A stretch of 64,000 bases of DNA from DATKBT01 sp035546295 (GTDB lineage: Bacteria; Acidobacteriota; Thermoanaerobaculia; Multivoradales; Multivoraceae): positions 135,204-199,203 of the forward strand of contig DATKBT010000070.1 of the NCBI GenBank assembly GCA_035546295.1. The letters run 5' to 3'. The notes beneath the pieces were generated by a model, which was not told the origin of the DNA, did not search any database, and worked only from the letters and a program-made list of their open reading frames with translations. How positions within the stretch are numbered: position 1 is the first letter of the stretch; each line of letters starts with the position of its first letter. A program made the translations under genes and the position numbers. Below are positions 51,701 through 60,097 of the stretch, in pieces.

Positions 51701-52797
51701 GGCAGCGCGATCGAGCGGAGCTTCACGCCGGAGTCGCCGCGCTCCAGGACCAACGCGTGCTCGCTGCCGAGCCGGTCGAGCTGCTCGATCCCGGTCAACG
51801 AGGCGATCGTCTCGTACTCGAGCCCGGCGGTGTCCTCGATCGGCTCGGTGATCGGCGCCTTCCTCTGCGGGCCCAGGCTCGCGAGGTCGACCTTCATCAC
51901 ACCGCGGCTGCTGTTGGCGATCAGCAGCCAGTCCTTGCCGTCCTTGGCGTAGACGAACATGTCGAGCGGGCGGTTGCGGTTGCCGAGCTCGGCGACGGTC
52001 GAGCCGGTGACCTTGGTGCCGTCGGTCAGCTCGTCGACCGGGAACGTCACCAGCGGCGTGCAGGTGTAGGCGGCCAGCACGTGCGACTGATCGTCGATTT
52101 CGATCGTGGTCATGGTGCGCACCGGCGCGTGGGTCTCCCACTGACCGTGGGCGCCGTGGTAGACCTCGATGCTGGCGCCCTTGCCGACGCCGTCGAACGG
52201 GAACTGCAGCGTGCGCAGGTTGGACGAGAACTCCTCGTTGGAGAGCCCGGTGACCAGCAGCTTGCCGTCGGAGTACGCGATGTCGGTGATCGCCTCCTGG
52301 CGCAGCGGCCGGCCTCGCCGGTCCTTGGCCTCCTCGCCCACCGGGTTGGGCAGCTCGGCCTTGGCGTAGCGCACCTGCTCGAGCTCGAGCACCGAGATCT
52401 CGCCGCCCGGCTCGACGCGCGCAAGGACCGGCGTCGCATCGTCGCCGGCGCCGCGCGTGATCGAGAGGTAGGCGCGGCCGGAGGCGGGGTTGACGGCGAG
52501 GTCGTGGATGACGACCGAGTCGGAGGAGGCGCCGAGCACGGCCGCGAGCTTGGCGTCGAGGCCTTCGACCAGGTAGCTGGTGGAGGTGGCGGCTTCGGTG
52601 TCGCCGGTCTCGATCGCGAACACCGCAGCGCTCTCGGCGTCGGCGACGAAGAGGACTCCGTCGGGGCCGAACGCGATCGGGCCGACCGACTGGAGCGGCG
52701 GCTGCCCGGTCTGGGCGGTCGGGCCGAGATCTAGGTTGGCTGCGGGCGCGATCGAAGCGGCCAGCAGCAGGGAGAGTCCGATGACGCTGAGTCTCAT
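51697..52797 (-). CDS. Secreted NHL/beta-propeller-like protein
   Basis: 366 residues. Signal peptide (SVIGLSLLLAASIAPAA), then a propeller-like body with 'VGPIAFGPDGVLFVADAESAAVFAIETG', 'IHDLAVNPASGRAYLSITRG', 'ITDIAYSDGKLLVTGLS', 'PLDMFVYAKDGKDWLLIANSSRGVMKVDL'. The blades resemble NHL/SMP-30-like repeats. No catalytic residues can be assigned. Good AGGAG site; its stop overlaps the start of the Ig-like gene. Confidence 0.78.
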   Translation of the reverse strand: MRLSVIGLSLLLAASIAPAANLDLGPTAQTGQPPLQSVGPIAFGPDGVLFVADAESAAVFAIETGDTEAATSTSYLVEGLDAKLAAVLGASSDSVVIHDLAVNPASGRAYLSITRGAGDDATPVLARVEPGGEISVLELEQVRYAKAELPNPVGEEAKDRRGRPLRQEAITDIAYSDGKLLVTGLSNEEFSSNLRTLQFPFDGVGKGASIEVYHGAHGQWETHAPVRTMTTIEIDDQSHVLAAYTCTPLVTFPVDELTDGTKVTGSTVAELGNRNRPLDMFVYAKDGKDWLLIANSSRGVMKVDLASLGPQRKAPITEPIEDTAGLEYETIASLTGIEQLDRLGSEHALVLERGDSGVKLRSIALP

Positions 52798-52982
52798 GGC
52801 TGACTCCTCTCGGGTTTGTCCTCTCGGATCGAGTCGTGGGCCAGATCGATTCGAATGGCGATGCCGTCTGCGGCCATCGGCCATCGGGATGGCTCTGCGA
52901 CCATCGACCATTCTGTCACGCTGGCTGGGCGACCGGCCGAACGACCGAACGTCGCGACTTCTGCTCCAGTTCCCATCGCCCA

Positions 52983-53008
52983 GCATCCCTTGCATCCCTT
53001 GCATCCCG
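52983..53008. repeat. 9-bp tandem repeat, about 2.9 copies
   Basis: GCATCCCTT repeats between the divergent starts at 52797 and 53057, in the plus-strand gene's upstream region. Confidence 0.6.
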
Positions 53009-53056
53009 CATAAGCTCGCAACGATCTTCCGCATCGACCCGACTGGAGGAACCACG

Positions 53057-54289
53057 ATGCCCGTCATCTCCCGGACGCCGAATCCGAGGCCCCGTCTCCG
53101 CTCCCCTTTCGCCGCGCTGCTCTGCCTCGCCGCGTTCGCGCTGCTGGCTTGCGCACCCGGAGACTCGACGCCGGCCGAGCCCGAGCCCTCCCCGCTCGCC
53201 GATCTCGGCCCAGGCTGGAACCCGATCGAGCCCGGCGGCGAGACGATCTGCTCGGACGGCAGCCCGTACCGCTTCTTCGTCCGTGTCGGCGATCCCGAGA
53301 AGCTGATGGTCTACCTCCAGGGGGGCGGCGGGTGCTGGACCGGTGAAACGTGCGATCCCGACGGCCGGCCCACCTACAAGCGGGTCGCCGAGACCGAGCT
53401 GCGCTCGGCGGCCGGGACCGCGCCCGAGGAGGGAGCGCTGCACGGCGTCTTCGCCTTCGGTCACCCCGAGAACCCTTTCGCCGGCTACAGCGTGGTGCTG
53501 GTCCCCTACTGCACCGGCGATGTGCACCTGGGCGACACGGTCGCCGGCTACACCGCGCCCGCAGGCACGACCTCCGAGGGCGAGGAGCATCCCGAGCACG
53601 AGGTCGCCGTGCACCACAAGGGCTGGGTGAACGGCCAGGCGGCTCTCGCCTGGACCGCCGAGCACTTCGCCGAACCCGAGACCGTCTTCGTCACCGGCTC
53701 GAGCGCGGGCGCGATCCCGTCGCCGGTCTACGCGCGCCAGCTCGCCGAGACCTACCCCGGCGCGCGTGTGGTCCAGCTCGGCGACGGCGCGGGCGGCTAC
53801 CGCAACCTGAGCCAGGCGCAGCCGCACACCAAGTGGGCGGCGCTCGACGCCCTGGCGTCGAGATACCCGGAGTTCGGTTCGATGCCCCCCGACGAGTTCA
53901 GCTTCGAGGCGCTCTACACCACGACCGGCAAGGCTGCGCCCGCGATCCAGCTCGCCCGCTACGACACCGCCGAGGACGAGACCCAGATCCAGTTCCTGCG
54001 CATCTCGCAGACCGAGGTCGATTCCCTGCAACCGCTGCTCGACGCCAACGAGGCCGACATCGACGCCGCGATCTCGAACTACGTCAGCTACGTCGCCCCC
54101 GGCACGGTCCACACCATCCTGCTGCGGCCCGAGCTCTACAGCTACGAGGTGAACGGCGTGCGGTTCCGCGACTGGCTGGCGGCGCTGGCGGCCGGGGAGC
54201 CGGTCGACGACGTCCACTGCGGAGTCTGCGACCAGCCGCCGGCGCCGGTGCAGGAAACGGCGACGGCGACAGCGGGCAGCAGCGGATAG
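53057..54289 (+). CDS. Pectin acetylesterase/Notum-like lipoprotein
   Basis: 410 residues. Lipobox ALLACA near residue 32, then an alpha/beta-hydrolase of the pectinacetylesterase family: 'MVYLQGGGGCW' oxyanion region, 'VLVPYCTGDVHLGD', nucleophile GSSAGA, and the C-terminal His near 'GTVHTILLRPELYS'. Such enzymes remove acetyl or acyl esters from glycans. GGAGG site upstream. Divergent from the NHL-like gene. Confidence 0.88.
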   Translation: MPVISRTPNPRPRLRSPFAALLCLAAFALLACAPGDSTPAEPEPSPLADLGPGWNPIEPGGETICSDGSPYRFFVRVGDPEKLMVYLQGGGGCWTGETCDPDGRPTYKRVAETELRSAAGTAPEEGALHGVFAFGHPENPFAGYSVVLVPYCTGDVHLGDTVAGYTAPAGTTSEGEEHPEHEVAVHHKGWVNGQAALAWTAEHFAEPETVFVTGSSAGAIPSPVYARQLAETYPGARVVQLGDGAGGYRNLSQAQPHTKWAALDALASRYPEFGSMPPDEFSFEALYTTTGKAAPAIQLARYDTAEDETQIQFLRISQTEVDSLQPLLDANEADIDAAISNYVSYVAPGTVHTILLRPELYSYEVNGVRFRDWLAALAAGEPVDDVHCGVCDQPPAPVQETATATAGSSG

Positions 54290-54356
54290 GCCGGGCGGTC
54301 GTCCGAGCGCGGCAGGGCCGAGCGCGGCCGGCGAGAGCAGCCGCGCCGCGCCCGGA

Positions 54357-55334
54357 TCACTCCTCGATGGAGGCGCCGATCAGCGTGGCGCGCTGCGACT
54401 CGAACTCGTCGACGTCGAGCCGACCGCCCAGGTCGTCGGTGACGTCCATGGCTCCCCAGCGCACCGAGTCGACGGTACGGGTGTTGGTGTCGAGGCCTGC
54501 GAAATTCTTGCAATCGCCGGCTTCGAGGCCGTTGACGCAAAGGTAGGCGGTGCCGTCGTCGGCGCCGCTCGACGCGACCCAGCCGACCTCGACCCACTGG
54601 TAACAGCCAGGCGTGGTCTGACAGTCGGAGTCGCCGCTCTCGGCGAGCACGGCCTCCCCCCCGTTGGCGCCGTTCTCGTTGGTCACCACGCCGCCACCGT
54701 CCTCGAAAGTCTCGAGGAAGAGCCTGACCTCGCCGCCGTTGACCGGATCCCAGGTCACACCGAGCCTGAGCACCGGATCGCCGGCGGCATCGTTGGCGAT
54801 GAAGTGGTAGAAGCGGTCGCTCGCGGCGTCGAGCCCGAGCGCCGCGGGATCGAGGTAGAAGCGCGCCGCGTACACCGTCTCGCCGTCCGGCGTGTCGTCC
54901 TGCAGGTAGGCGTCGGGGTAGAGCGAGGTGTCGATCTCGACGGCGAGCGACGCGCCCGAGTCGACGTTGAAGCCGTTCTCGAGGACGACGCGGTCCCCCG
55001 CCCGCAGCGTCGTGGCGGACGAAACCGTCCCGTCCGCCCTCAGCGTGTCGCAGGCGGTAACCACACCCGAGGGGCCGGTCACGTCGACGAGGTTCGCCGC
55101 CGAGCAGGAGCTCTCGATGTCGAAGCGCGCTCCGAACTTGCCGAAGCGGGCGGCTCCCTCCACGACCGAAACCGAGCTGGCGATCGCGGCGGACGCCACG
55201 AGCATTCCGGCGACCACGGCGGTCGCAGCGACCGCGGTCGAGAGGACCGACATCGACACGGCGGGCCTCGGGATGCGGCGTGGCGCAGCGAGCCCGCGCT
55301 CGAGGCACAGCAGTTCGACGGCCTTCCGATTCAT
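54357..55334 (-). CDS. Secreted LamG-like protein
   Basis: 325 residues. An unusual N-terminal extension of about 25 residues precedes the signal-peptide core (SVLSTAVAATAVVAGMLVA). The body has 'LRAGDRVVLENGFNVDSGASLAVEID', a phrase frequent in secreted bacterial beta-rich proteins, and 'ARFYLDPAAL…DRFYHFIAND…VLRLGVTWD' typical of LamG/concanavalin-like sheets, with two Cys pairs (CQTTPGC, CVNGLEAGDC). Function unknown. Good GGAGG site. Confidence 0.7.
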   Translation of the reverse strand: MNRKAVELLCLERGLAAPRRIPRPAVSMSVLSTAVAATAVVAGMLVASAAIASSVSVVEGAARFGKFGARFDIESSCSAANLVDVTGPSGVVTACDTLRADGTVSSATTLRAGDRVVLENGFNVDSGASLAVEIDTSLYPDAYLQDDTPDGETVYAARFYLDPAALGLDAASDRFYHFIANDAAGDPVLRLGVTWDPVNGGEVRLFLETFEDGGGVVTNENGANGGEAVLAESGDSDCQTTPGCYQWVEVGWVASSGADDGTAYLCVNGLEAGDCKNFAGLDTNTRTVDSVRWGAMDVTDDLGGRLDVDEFESQRATLIGASIEE

Positions 55335-55579
55335 GGCGACCTCCGCTCGAATGGGACGAAATTCGAACGCAGCATAGCAGCTCGGACCAGCGGTCCCGAC
55401 CGCGGCGCACGCCCGGAGATCTCGGCAGAGAGTACGATGAGCACGACCATGGCCTCGCTCGCGCCACCCCTCCAACAACCCGCTCGACTCCCGGCGGCCC
55501 GAGAGCGCGACGGCGCGCTGCTGCGTCGTGCCAACGGGTCCCTTCGGACCGTCGGACCGAGAGAACAGGAAGAAGAGAA

Positions 55580-56314
55580 ATGGATGACCTCCTGGACCTG
55601 GTCGGCAGACAGCTCGGACCCGGCGCCGTGGAGCAGCTCAGCCGGCAGCTCGGCGCCGCCCCCGACGCCACCGCCAAAGGGATCGAGACCTCGCTGCCGC
55701 TGCTGATCGGCGGTCTCGCCCGCAACACCCGCAGCACCGAGGGCGCCGAGTCGCTCTCGCGCGCCCTCGAGCGCGACCACCGCGCGGACCTGATCGACAA
55801 CCTCGGCTCGCTCCTCGGCGGCGGTGGCCAAGGCGGCGGAGGGGGGCTCGGTGCGCTACTCGGGGGTGGCGGCGGCGACGGTGGCGGAGGACTCGGATCT
55901 CTGCTCGGCGCCGCTGGCGCGCTGTTCGGGGGCGAGAGAGGCGGAGGCGCCCAGCAGCCCAAGGCCCTCGACGGCGCGGGCATCCTCAAGCACATCCTCG
56001 GCTCCAAGCAGAGCCCGGTCGAAGAAGGCGTGGGCCGCGCCAGCGGCCTCGACAAGGGGCAGGTCGCTCAGCTCCTGATGATGCTCGCGCCGATAGTCAT
56101 GAGCGCACTGGCCAAGGCCAAGCAGGGCAAGAACCTCGACGGCGGCGGTCTCTCGGACCTGCTGGGGCAGCAGCGCTCGCGCATCGAGCAGAGGACGCCC
56201 CAGATGAAGGGCTCGCTCCTCGACCTGCTCGACCGCGACGGCGATGGCTCGATCGCCGACGACATCGCATCGTGGGGAGCGAAACTCGGGGGACGCCTCC
56301 TGCGCGGCTCCTGA
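55580..56314 (+). CDS. DUF937 family protein
   Basis: 244 residues. Start 'MDDLLDLVGRQLGPGAVEQLSRQLGA' and 'LLIGGLARNT' are the DUF937 signature; a Gly-rich hinge (about 75-125) follows, then 'ILKHILGSKQSPVEEGVGRASGLDKGQVAQLLMMLAPIVMSALAK'. The end has an EF-hand-like DRDGDGSIADD loop (about 215-225), a candidate calcium site. DUF937 proteins are of unknown function. AGGAAGAAG lies before the ATG. Confidence 0.85.
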   Translation: MDDLLDLVGRQLGPGAVEQLSRQLGAAPDATAKGIETSLPLLIGGLARNTRSTEGAESLSRALERDHRADLIDNLGSLLGGGGQGGGGGLGALLGGGGGDGGGGLGSLLGAAGALFGGERGGGAQQPKALDGAGILKHILGSKQSPVEEGVGRASGLDKGQVAQLLMMLAPIVMSALAKAKQGKNLDGGGLSDLLGQQRSRIEQRTPQMKGSLLDLLDRDGDGSIADDIASWGAKLGGRLLRGS

Positions 56315-56368
56315 ACCGGCGAACCGGGCTGCGTTCCGGCTGCCGCGCCCTGCGCGCGGACCGAACGA

Positions 56369-57577
56369 TCACGACAGCAGCACGACGACCGCCACTCCCA
56401 GGTAGGTTCCCACCGCGCTGCCGAGCGAGCCGACCAGGATTCCCGGCAACACCAGGTCGCTCCGGCCGAGGCTGCGCGCCAACGCCAGCGCCGAAGTGCT
56501 GCCGCCGATGTTGGCCTGGCTGGCGACCGCGGCGACGTCGGGATCGAGCCGGAGCAGCGTCGAGGCGCCGAAGACGAACACCGCGTGGACGGCCAGCAGC
56601 ACCGTGACGAAGACGAACAGCCACAGCCCGAAGACACCGCTGGAGCGCAGCGCTTCGACGTCGCACAGCGCACCGATGACGGCGAGGAACAGATAGACGC
56701 CGAACAGCCCGAGGACGCGCGGACCGCGGAGCCTCGCGATCGGGGGCGCTTGAGCCAGGAGCAGCGCGAAGGTGGTCAGCACCAGGATGCCCGGGATCTC
56801 GAAGCCGAGGGCTGCTCCGAGCCAGGACGCCAGCGGGTCCGATCCCCAGACCGCGATCGCGGCGATCGCCAGGACCAGCGCGAGGTCGATCGGGTGCAGC
56901 CCCTCCGTGTCCTCCGCGACGTCGGCGTCGATCGTCGATGCGCGCGCCATCCTCGCCTTCTTCCCGTCGCTGACCGTCGCGTCCCTCGCCTTCGCCGGCG
57001 CGACCCGGCCTCCCGCAGCCGCTCCCCGCCTCGGGAGGAAGCGGGGAATCGCCACTGTCGCCGCCATCCAGACCGCGGTCATGGCAGCGTCGACGGCATT
57101 GGCGCTGGCGAGCAGCAGGCCGTCGGTCACCTCGTACTGAGACGCGATGGCGATGAAGTTCGCCGAACCGCCCGTGTAGGTGCCCGTGAACATGCCGGCG
57201 AGCGCCGCGTGAGCATCCCCGAATCGCGCGGGACCGCCGACCACGGTCATTCCCGCGAGCGCGCCGAGGCAGGTGCCTGCCGCACCCAGACCGAACAGCG
57301 CGATCATCACCGGGCCTGCCTTGACCACCTCTCGCAGCCGCACCTGGAGCAGCATGCAGAAGATGGCCATCCAGGCCACCTCCTTGAACACCACGCCGTA
57401 GATCGGCACGTTCCCGGTCCCGGTCGGGATCAACCCGGCGTTGGCGACGATCGCTGTGACCACGATCACGACCAGCGCAGTGCCGAAATGGCGGAGCCAG
57501 GTGCGGCGGACGATCCACTCCGACACCACGACGCACAGCGACAGGATCGCGAGGATGAACAGGGGCTCCCGGAGCAC
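56369..57577 (-). CDS. DUF819 family membrane protein (putative permease)
   Basis: 402 residues from GTG 57577. Ten or so hydrophobic helices with family phrases 'FKEVAWMAIFCMLLQVRLREVVKAGP', 'MFTGTYTGGSANFIAIASQYEVTDGLL' and 'VASQANIGGSTSALALARSLGRSDLVLPGILVGSLGSAVGTYLGVAV'. DUF819 belongs to the CPA/AT-like transporter groups; substrate unknown. It converges on the DUF937 gene. The start is chosen because the first helix follows at once. Confidence 0.85.
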   Translation of the reverse strand: MLREPLFILAILSLCVVVSEWIVRRTWLRHFGTALVVIVVTAIVANAGLIPTGTGNVPIYGVVFKEVAWMAIFCMLLQVRLREVVKAGPVMIALFGLGAAGTCLGALAGMTVVGGPARFGDAHAALAGMFTGTYTGGSANFIAIASQYEVTDGLLLASANAVDAAMTAVWMAATVAIPRFLPRRGAAAGGRVAPAKARDATVSDGKKARMARASTIDADVAEDTEGLHPIDLALVLAIAAIAVWGSDPLASWLGAALGFEIPGILVLTTFALLLAQAPPIARLRGPRVLGLFGVYLFLAVIGALCDVEALRSSGVFGLWLFVFVTVLLAVHAVFVFGASTLLRLDPDVAAVASQANIGGSTSALALARSLGRSDLVLPGILVGSLGSAVGTYLGVAVVVLLS

Positions 57578-57826
57578 GGCCGAGCGAGCGTAGCCGAAGA
57601 GAGCGCGGTCGGGCGCAGCTCGGCGCCCGCTGCGAGGGCGCCCGAGCGGCGCAGGTCCGAGGCCACACGGGCGGTGCTGGTCGAGCCCACCGGCGCCGCT
57701 GCGAGCCACCAAGAGGCGACCACTCTCCAATAGACTCGCGGGGCATTCGTCATCGCGCCCCAGAGATCTCTTCGGACGCGCCGCCCTGTCGCACCGAGGG
57801 AATCGAGGAGCCCGCCGGAGGCCGTC

Positions 57827-60004
57827 ATGAACAGATCGCAGCGTTTCACCGCCCTCACCCTCGCCGCCGTCCTCGGGCTCGTCGTTGACGGCCGGTCGCC
57901 GTCGGCGTTCGCGCAGACGCCGGCGCAGGGCAGCGGGCGCGCCCGCGCGGTCGACGCCATCGACCACGCAGCGCTGGTGGCCGCCGAGAGCCGGCCCGGC
58001 GACTGGCTCAGCTATGGGCGCACGTACAAGGAGCAGCGCTTCAGCCCGCTCGACCAGATCACGGCCGAGAACGTCGCGGACCTCGGCATCGCCTGGATCT
58101 ACGAGACCGGCACGAATCGGGGGCTCGAGGCGACGCCGCTGGTCGTCGACGGCGTGCTCTACGCCTCCGGCTCGTGGAGCATCGTCTTCGCTCTCGACGT
58201 GGTGACCGGCGAGCCGCTGTGGACCTTCGATCCCGAGGTGCCCCGCGAATACGCTCAGAAGGCGTGCTGCGACGTGGTGAACCGGGGCGTGGCGCTCTAT
58301 GACGGCAAGGTCTACGTGACGACTCTCGACGGCCGGATGATCGCGCTCGACGCCGACAGCGGCGAGGTCGTGTGGTCGACCCAGACCTTCGACCAGAGCG
58401 AGCCCTACACCTCGACCGGCGCTCCGCGCGTGGTCAAGGGCAAGGTGATCATCGGCAACGGCGGCGCCGAGTACGGCGTGCGCGGCTACGTCTCGGCCTA
58501 TGACGCCGACACCGGCGAGCTCGCCTGGAGGTTCCACACCGTGCCCGGCAACCCAGCCGACGGCTTCGAGAACGAGACGATGGAGATGGCGGCCGCCACC
58601 TGGAACGGCGAGTGGTGGGTGAACGGCGGCGGCGGCACGGTCTGGGACTCCTTCGTCTACGACCCCGAGCTCGACCTGCTCTACGTCGGCGTCGGCAACG
58701 GCTCGCCCTGGAACCAGGAGCTGCGCAGCCCGGGCGGCGGCGACAACCTGTTCCTCTCCTCGATCGTGGCCCTGCGCCCCGACACCGGCGAGTACGTCTG
58801 GCACTACCAGACGACCCCCGGAGACACCTGGGACTACACGGCGACCCAGCCGATCGTGCTCGCCGAGCTGCCGATCGACGGGCGGGTGCGCAAGGTCCTG
58901 ATGCAGGCACCCAAGAACGGCTTCTTCTACGTGCTCGACCGCGCCACCGGCGAGCTCATCTCGGCCGAGAAGTACGTCACCGTGACCTGGGCCTCGCACG
59001 TCGACCTCGAGACCGGGCGCCCGGTCGAGCTCCCGGGCGCGCGCTACACCGACCAGACGGCGGCGGTCTTCCCCGGCCCCTTCGGCGGCCACAACTGGCA
59101 CCCGATGGCCTACAACCCCGAGACCCAGCTCGTCTACATCCCGGCGATGGAGATGTCGAGCTTCTACGTCCCCGACCAGGACTACGAGCGGGAGCCGGGG
59201 CAGTGGAACCTGGGCGTGGTGCCGGCGGCGCCCGAGGACATCCCCCAGGCCGTGGTCGACACGATCCCGGGCGCCACCCAGCAGATCCTGGCCGAGGACG
59301 CGCCCCCCGAGCTCCTCCTCGGCCACTTGCTCGCCTGGGACCCGGTCGCGCAGAAGGAGGCCTGGCGCGTCCAGTACGACATGCCCTGGAGCGGCGGGGT
59401 GCTGACCACGGCCGGCAACCTGGTGTTCCAGGGGACGCCCTACGGCATGCTCAAGGCGTATCGCGCCGACGACGGGGAGCTCCTCTGGGAGTCCTACACC
59501 GGCAGCGGCGTGATCGCGGCGCCGGTGACCTTCGAAGTCGGCGGCAAACAGTACGTCGCGGTGCTCTCCGGCTGGGGGGGCGCCTTCGGCATGGTCGGCA
59601 CGCGCTCGGCGCGCAAGGCCGGCGTGCACAGCGACGGCCGCGTCGTGGTCTACGCCCTGGGCGAGGAGGGGAAGGAGCCGGAGCGTCCGGCCGGACGCCA
59701 GATCCGGCTCACTGCCATTCCGCACGACAGCTCGGCGGAGGCGATCGACCAGGGCCGGCGCCTCTACAACACCTACTGTCTGGTCTGCCACGGCTACGGC
59801 GCAGTCGGCGGTGGCGTGGTCGCCGACATCCGCGAGTCGGCGCCGCGGGTGTTCGAGGCCTACCACGACATCCTGCTCGACGGTGACCGGGTCGAGCGCG
59901 GAATGCCATCGTTCGAGCGGGTGCTCGACGCCGAGGCCGTGAAGCTCATCCGCAACTACGTGCTGCACCGGCGGGCCCAGCTCATCGAGGAAGAGGCCCG
60001 CTGA
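57827..60004 (+). CDS. PQQ-dependent alcohol dehydrogenase with C-terminal cytochrome c
   Basis: 725 residues with a signal peptide, an eight-bladed quinoprotein propeller and a heme c domain. Seen: vicinal Cys pair in 'KACCDVVNRG' (about 146), catalytic Asp in GDTWDYTA (about 335), 'WASHVDLETGRPVE', and heme motif CLVCH (about 651) with a later Met. The position two after the catalytic Asp is Thr, not the extra Asp of lanthanide enzymes (XoxF/ExaF type), so Ca2+ is the expected metal. It oxidises alcohols in the periplasm and passes electrons to its own heme. GGAGG site. An arylsulfotransferase gene follows 93 bp downstream. Confidence 0.93.
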   Translation: MNRSQRFTALTLAAVLGLVVDGRSPSAFAQTPAQGSGRARAVDAIDHAALVAAESRPGDWLSYGRTYKEQRFSPLDQITAENVADLGIAWIYETGTNRGLEATPLVVDGVLYASGSWSIVFALDVVTGEPLWTFDPEVPREYAQKACCDVVNRGVALYDGKVYVTTLDGRMIALDADSGEVVWSTQTFDQSEPYTSTGAPRVVKGKVIIGNGGAEYGVRGYVSAYDADTGELAWRFHTVPGNPADGFENETMEMAAATWNGEWWVNGGGGTVWDSFVYDPELDLLYVGVGNGSPWNQELRSPGGGDNLFLSSIVALRPDTGEYVWHYQTTPGDTWDYTATQPIVLAELPIDGRVRKVLMQAPKNGFFYVLDRATGELISAEKYVTVTWASHVDLETGRPVELPGARYTDQTAAVFPGPFGGHNWHPMAYNPETQLVYIPAMEMSSFYVPDQDYEREPGQWNLGVVPAAPEDIPQAVVDTIPGATQQILAEDAPPELLLGHLLAWDPVAQKEAWRVQYDMPWSGGVLTTAGNLVFQGTPYGMLKAYRADDGELLWESYTGSGVIAAPVTFEVGGKQYVAVLSGWGGAFGMVGTRSARKAGVHSDGRVVVYALGEEGKEPERPAGRQIRLTAIPHDSSAEAIDQGRRLYNTYCLVCHGYGAVGGGVVADIRESAPRVFEAYHDILLDGDRVERGMPSFERVLDAEAVKLIRNYVLHRRAQLIEEEAR

Positions 60005-60097
60005 CCGGCGAGCAACCCGGATGCCGGCGCCGGAGCGCTGAGCGCTGAGCGCCCAGGCAAGGCAAGAACCACGACGCCTACCAAGGAGGCACCCGTC

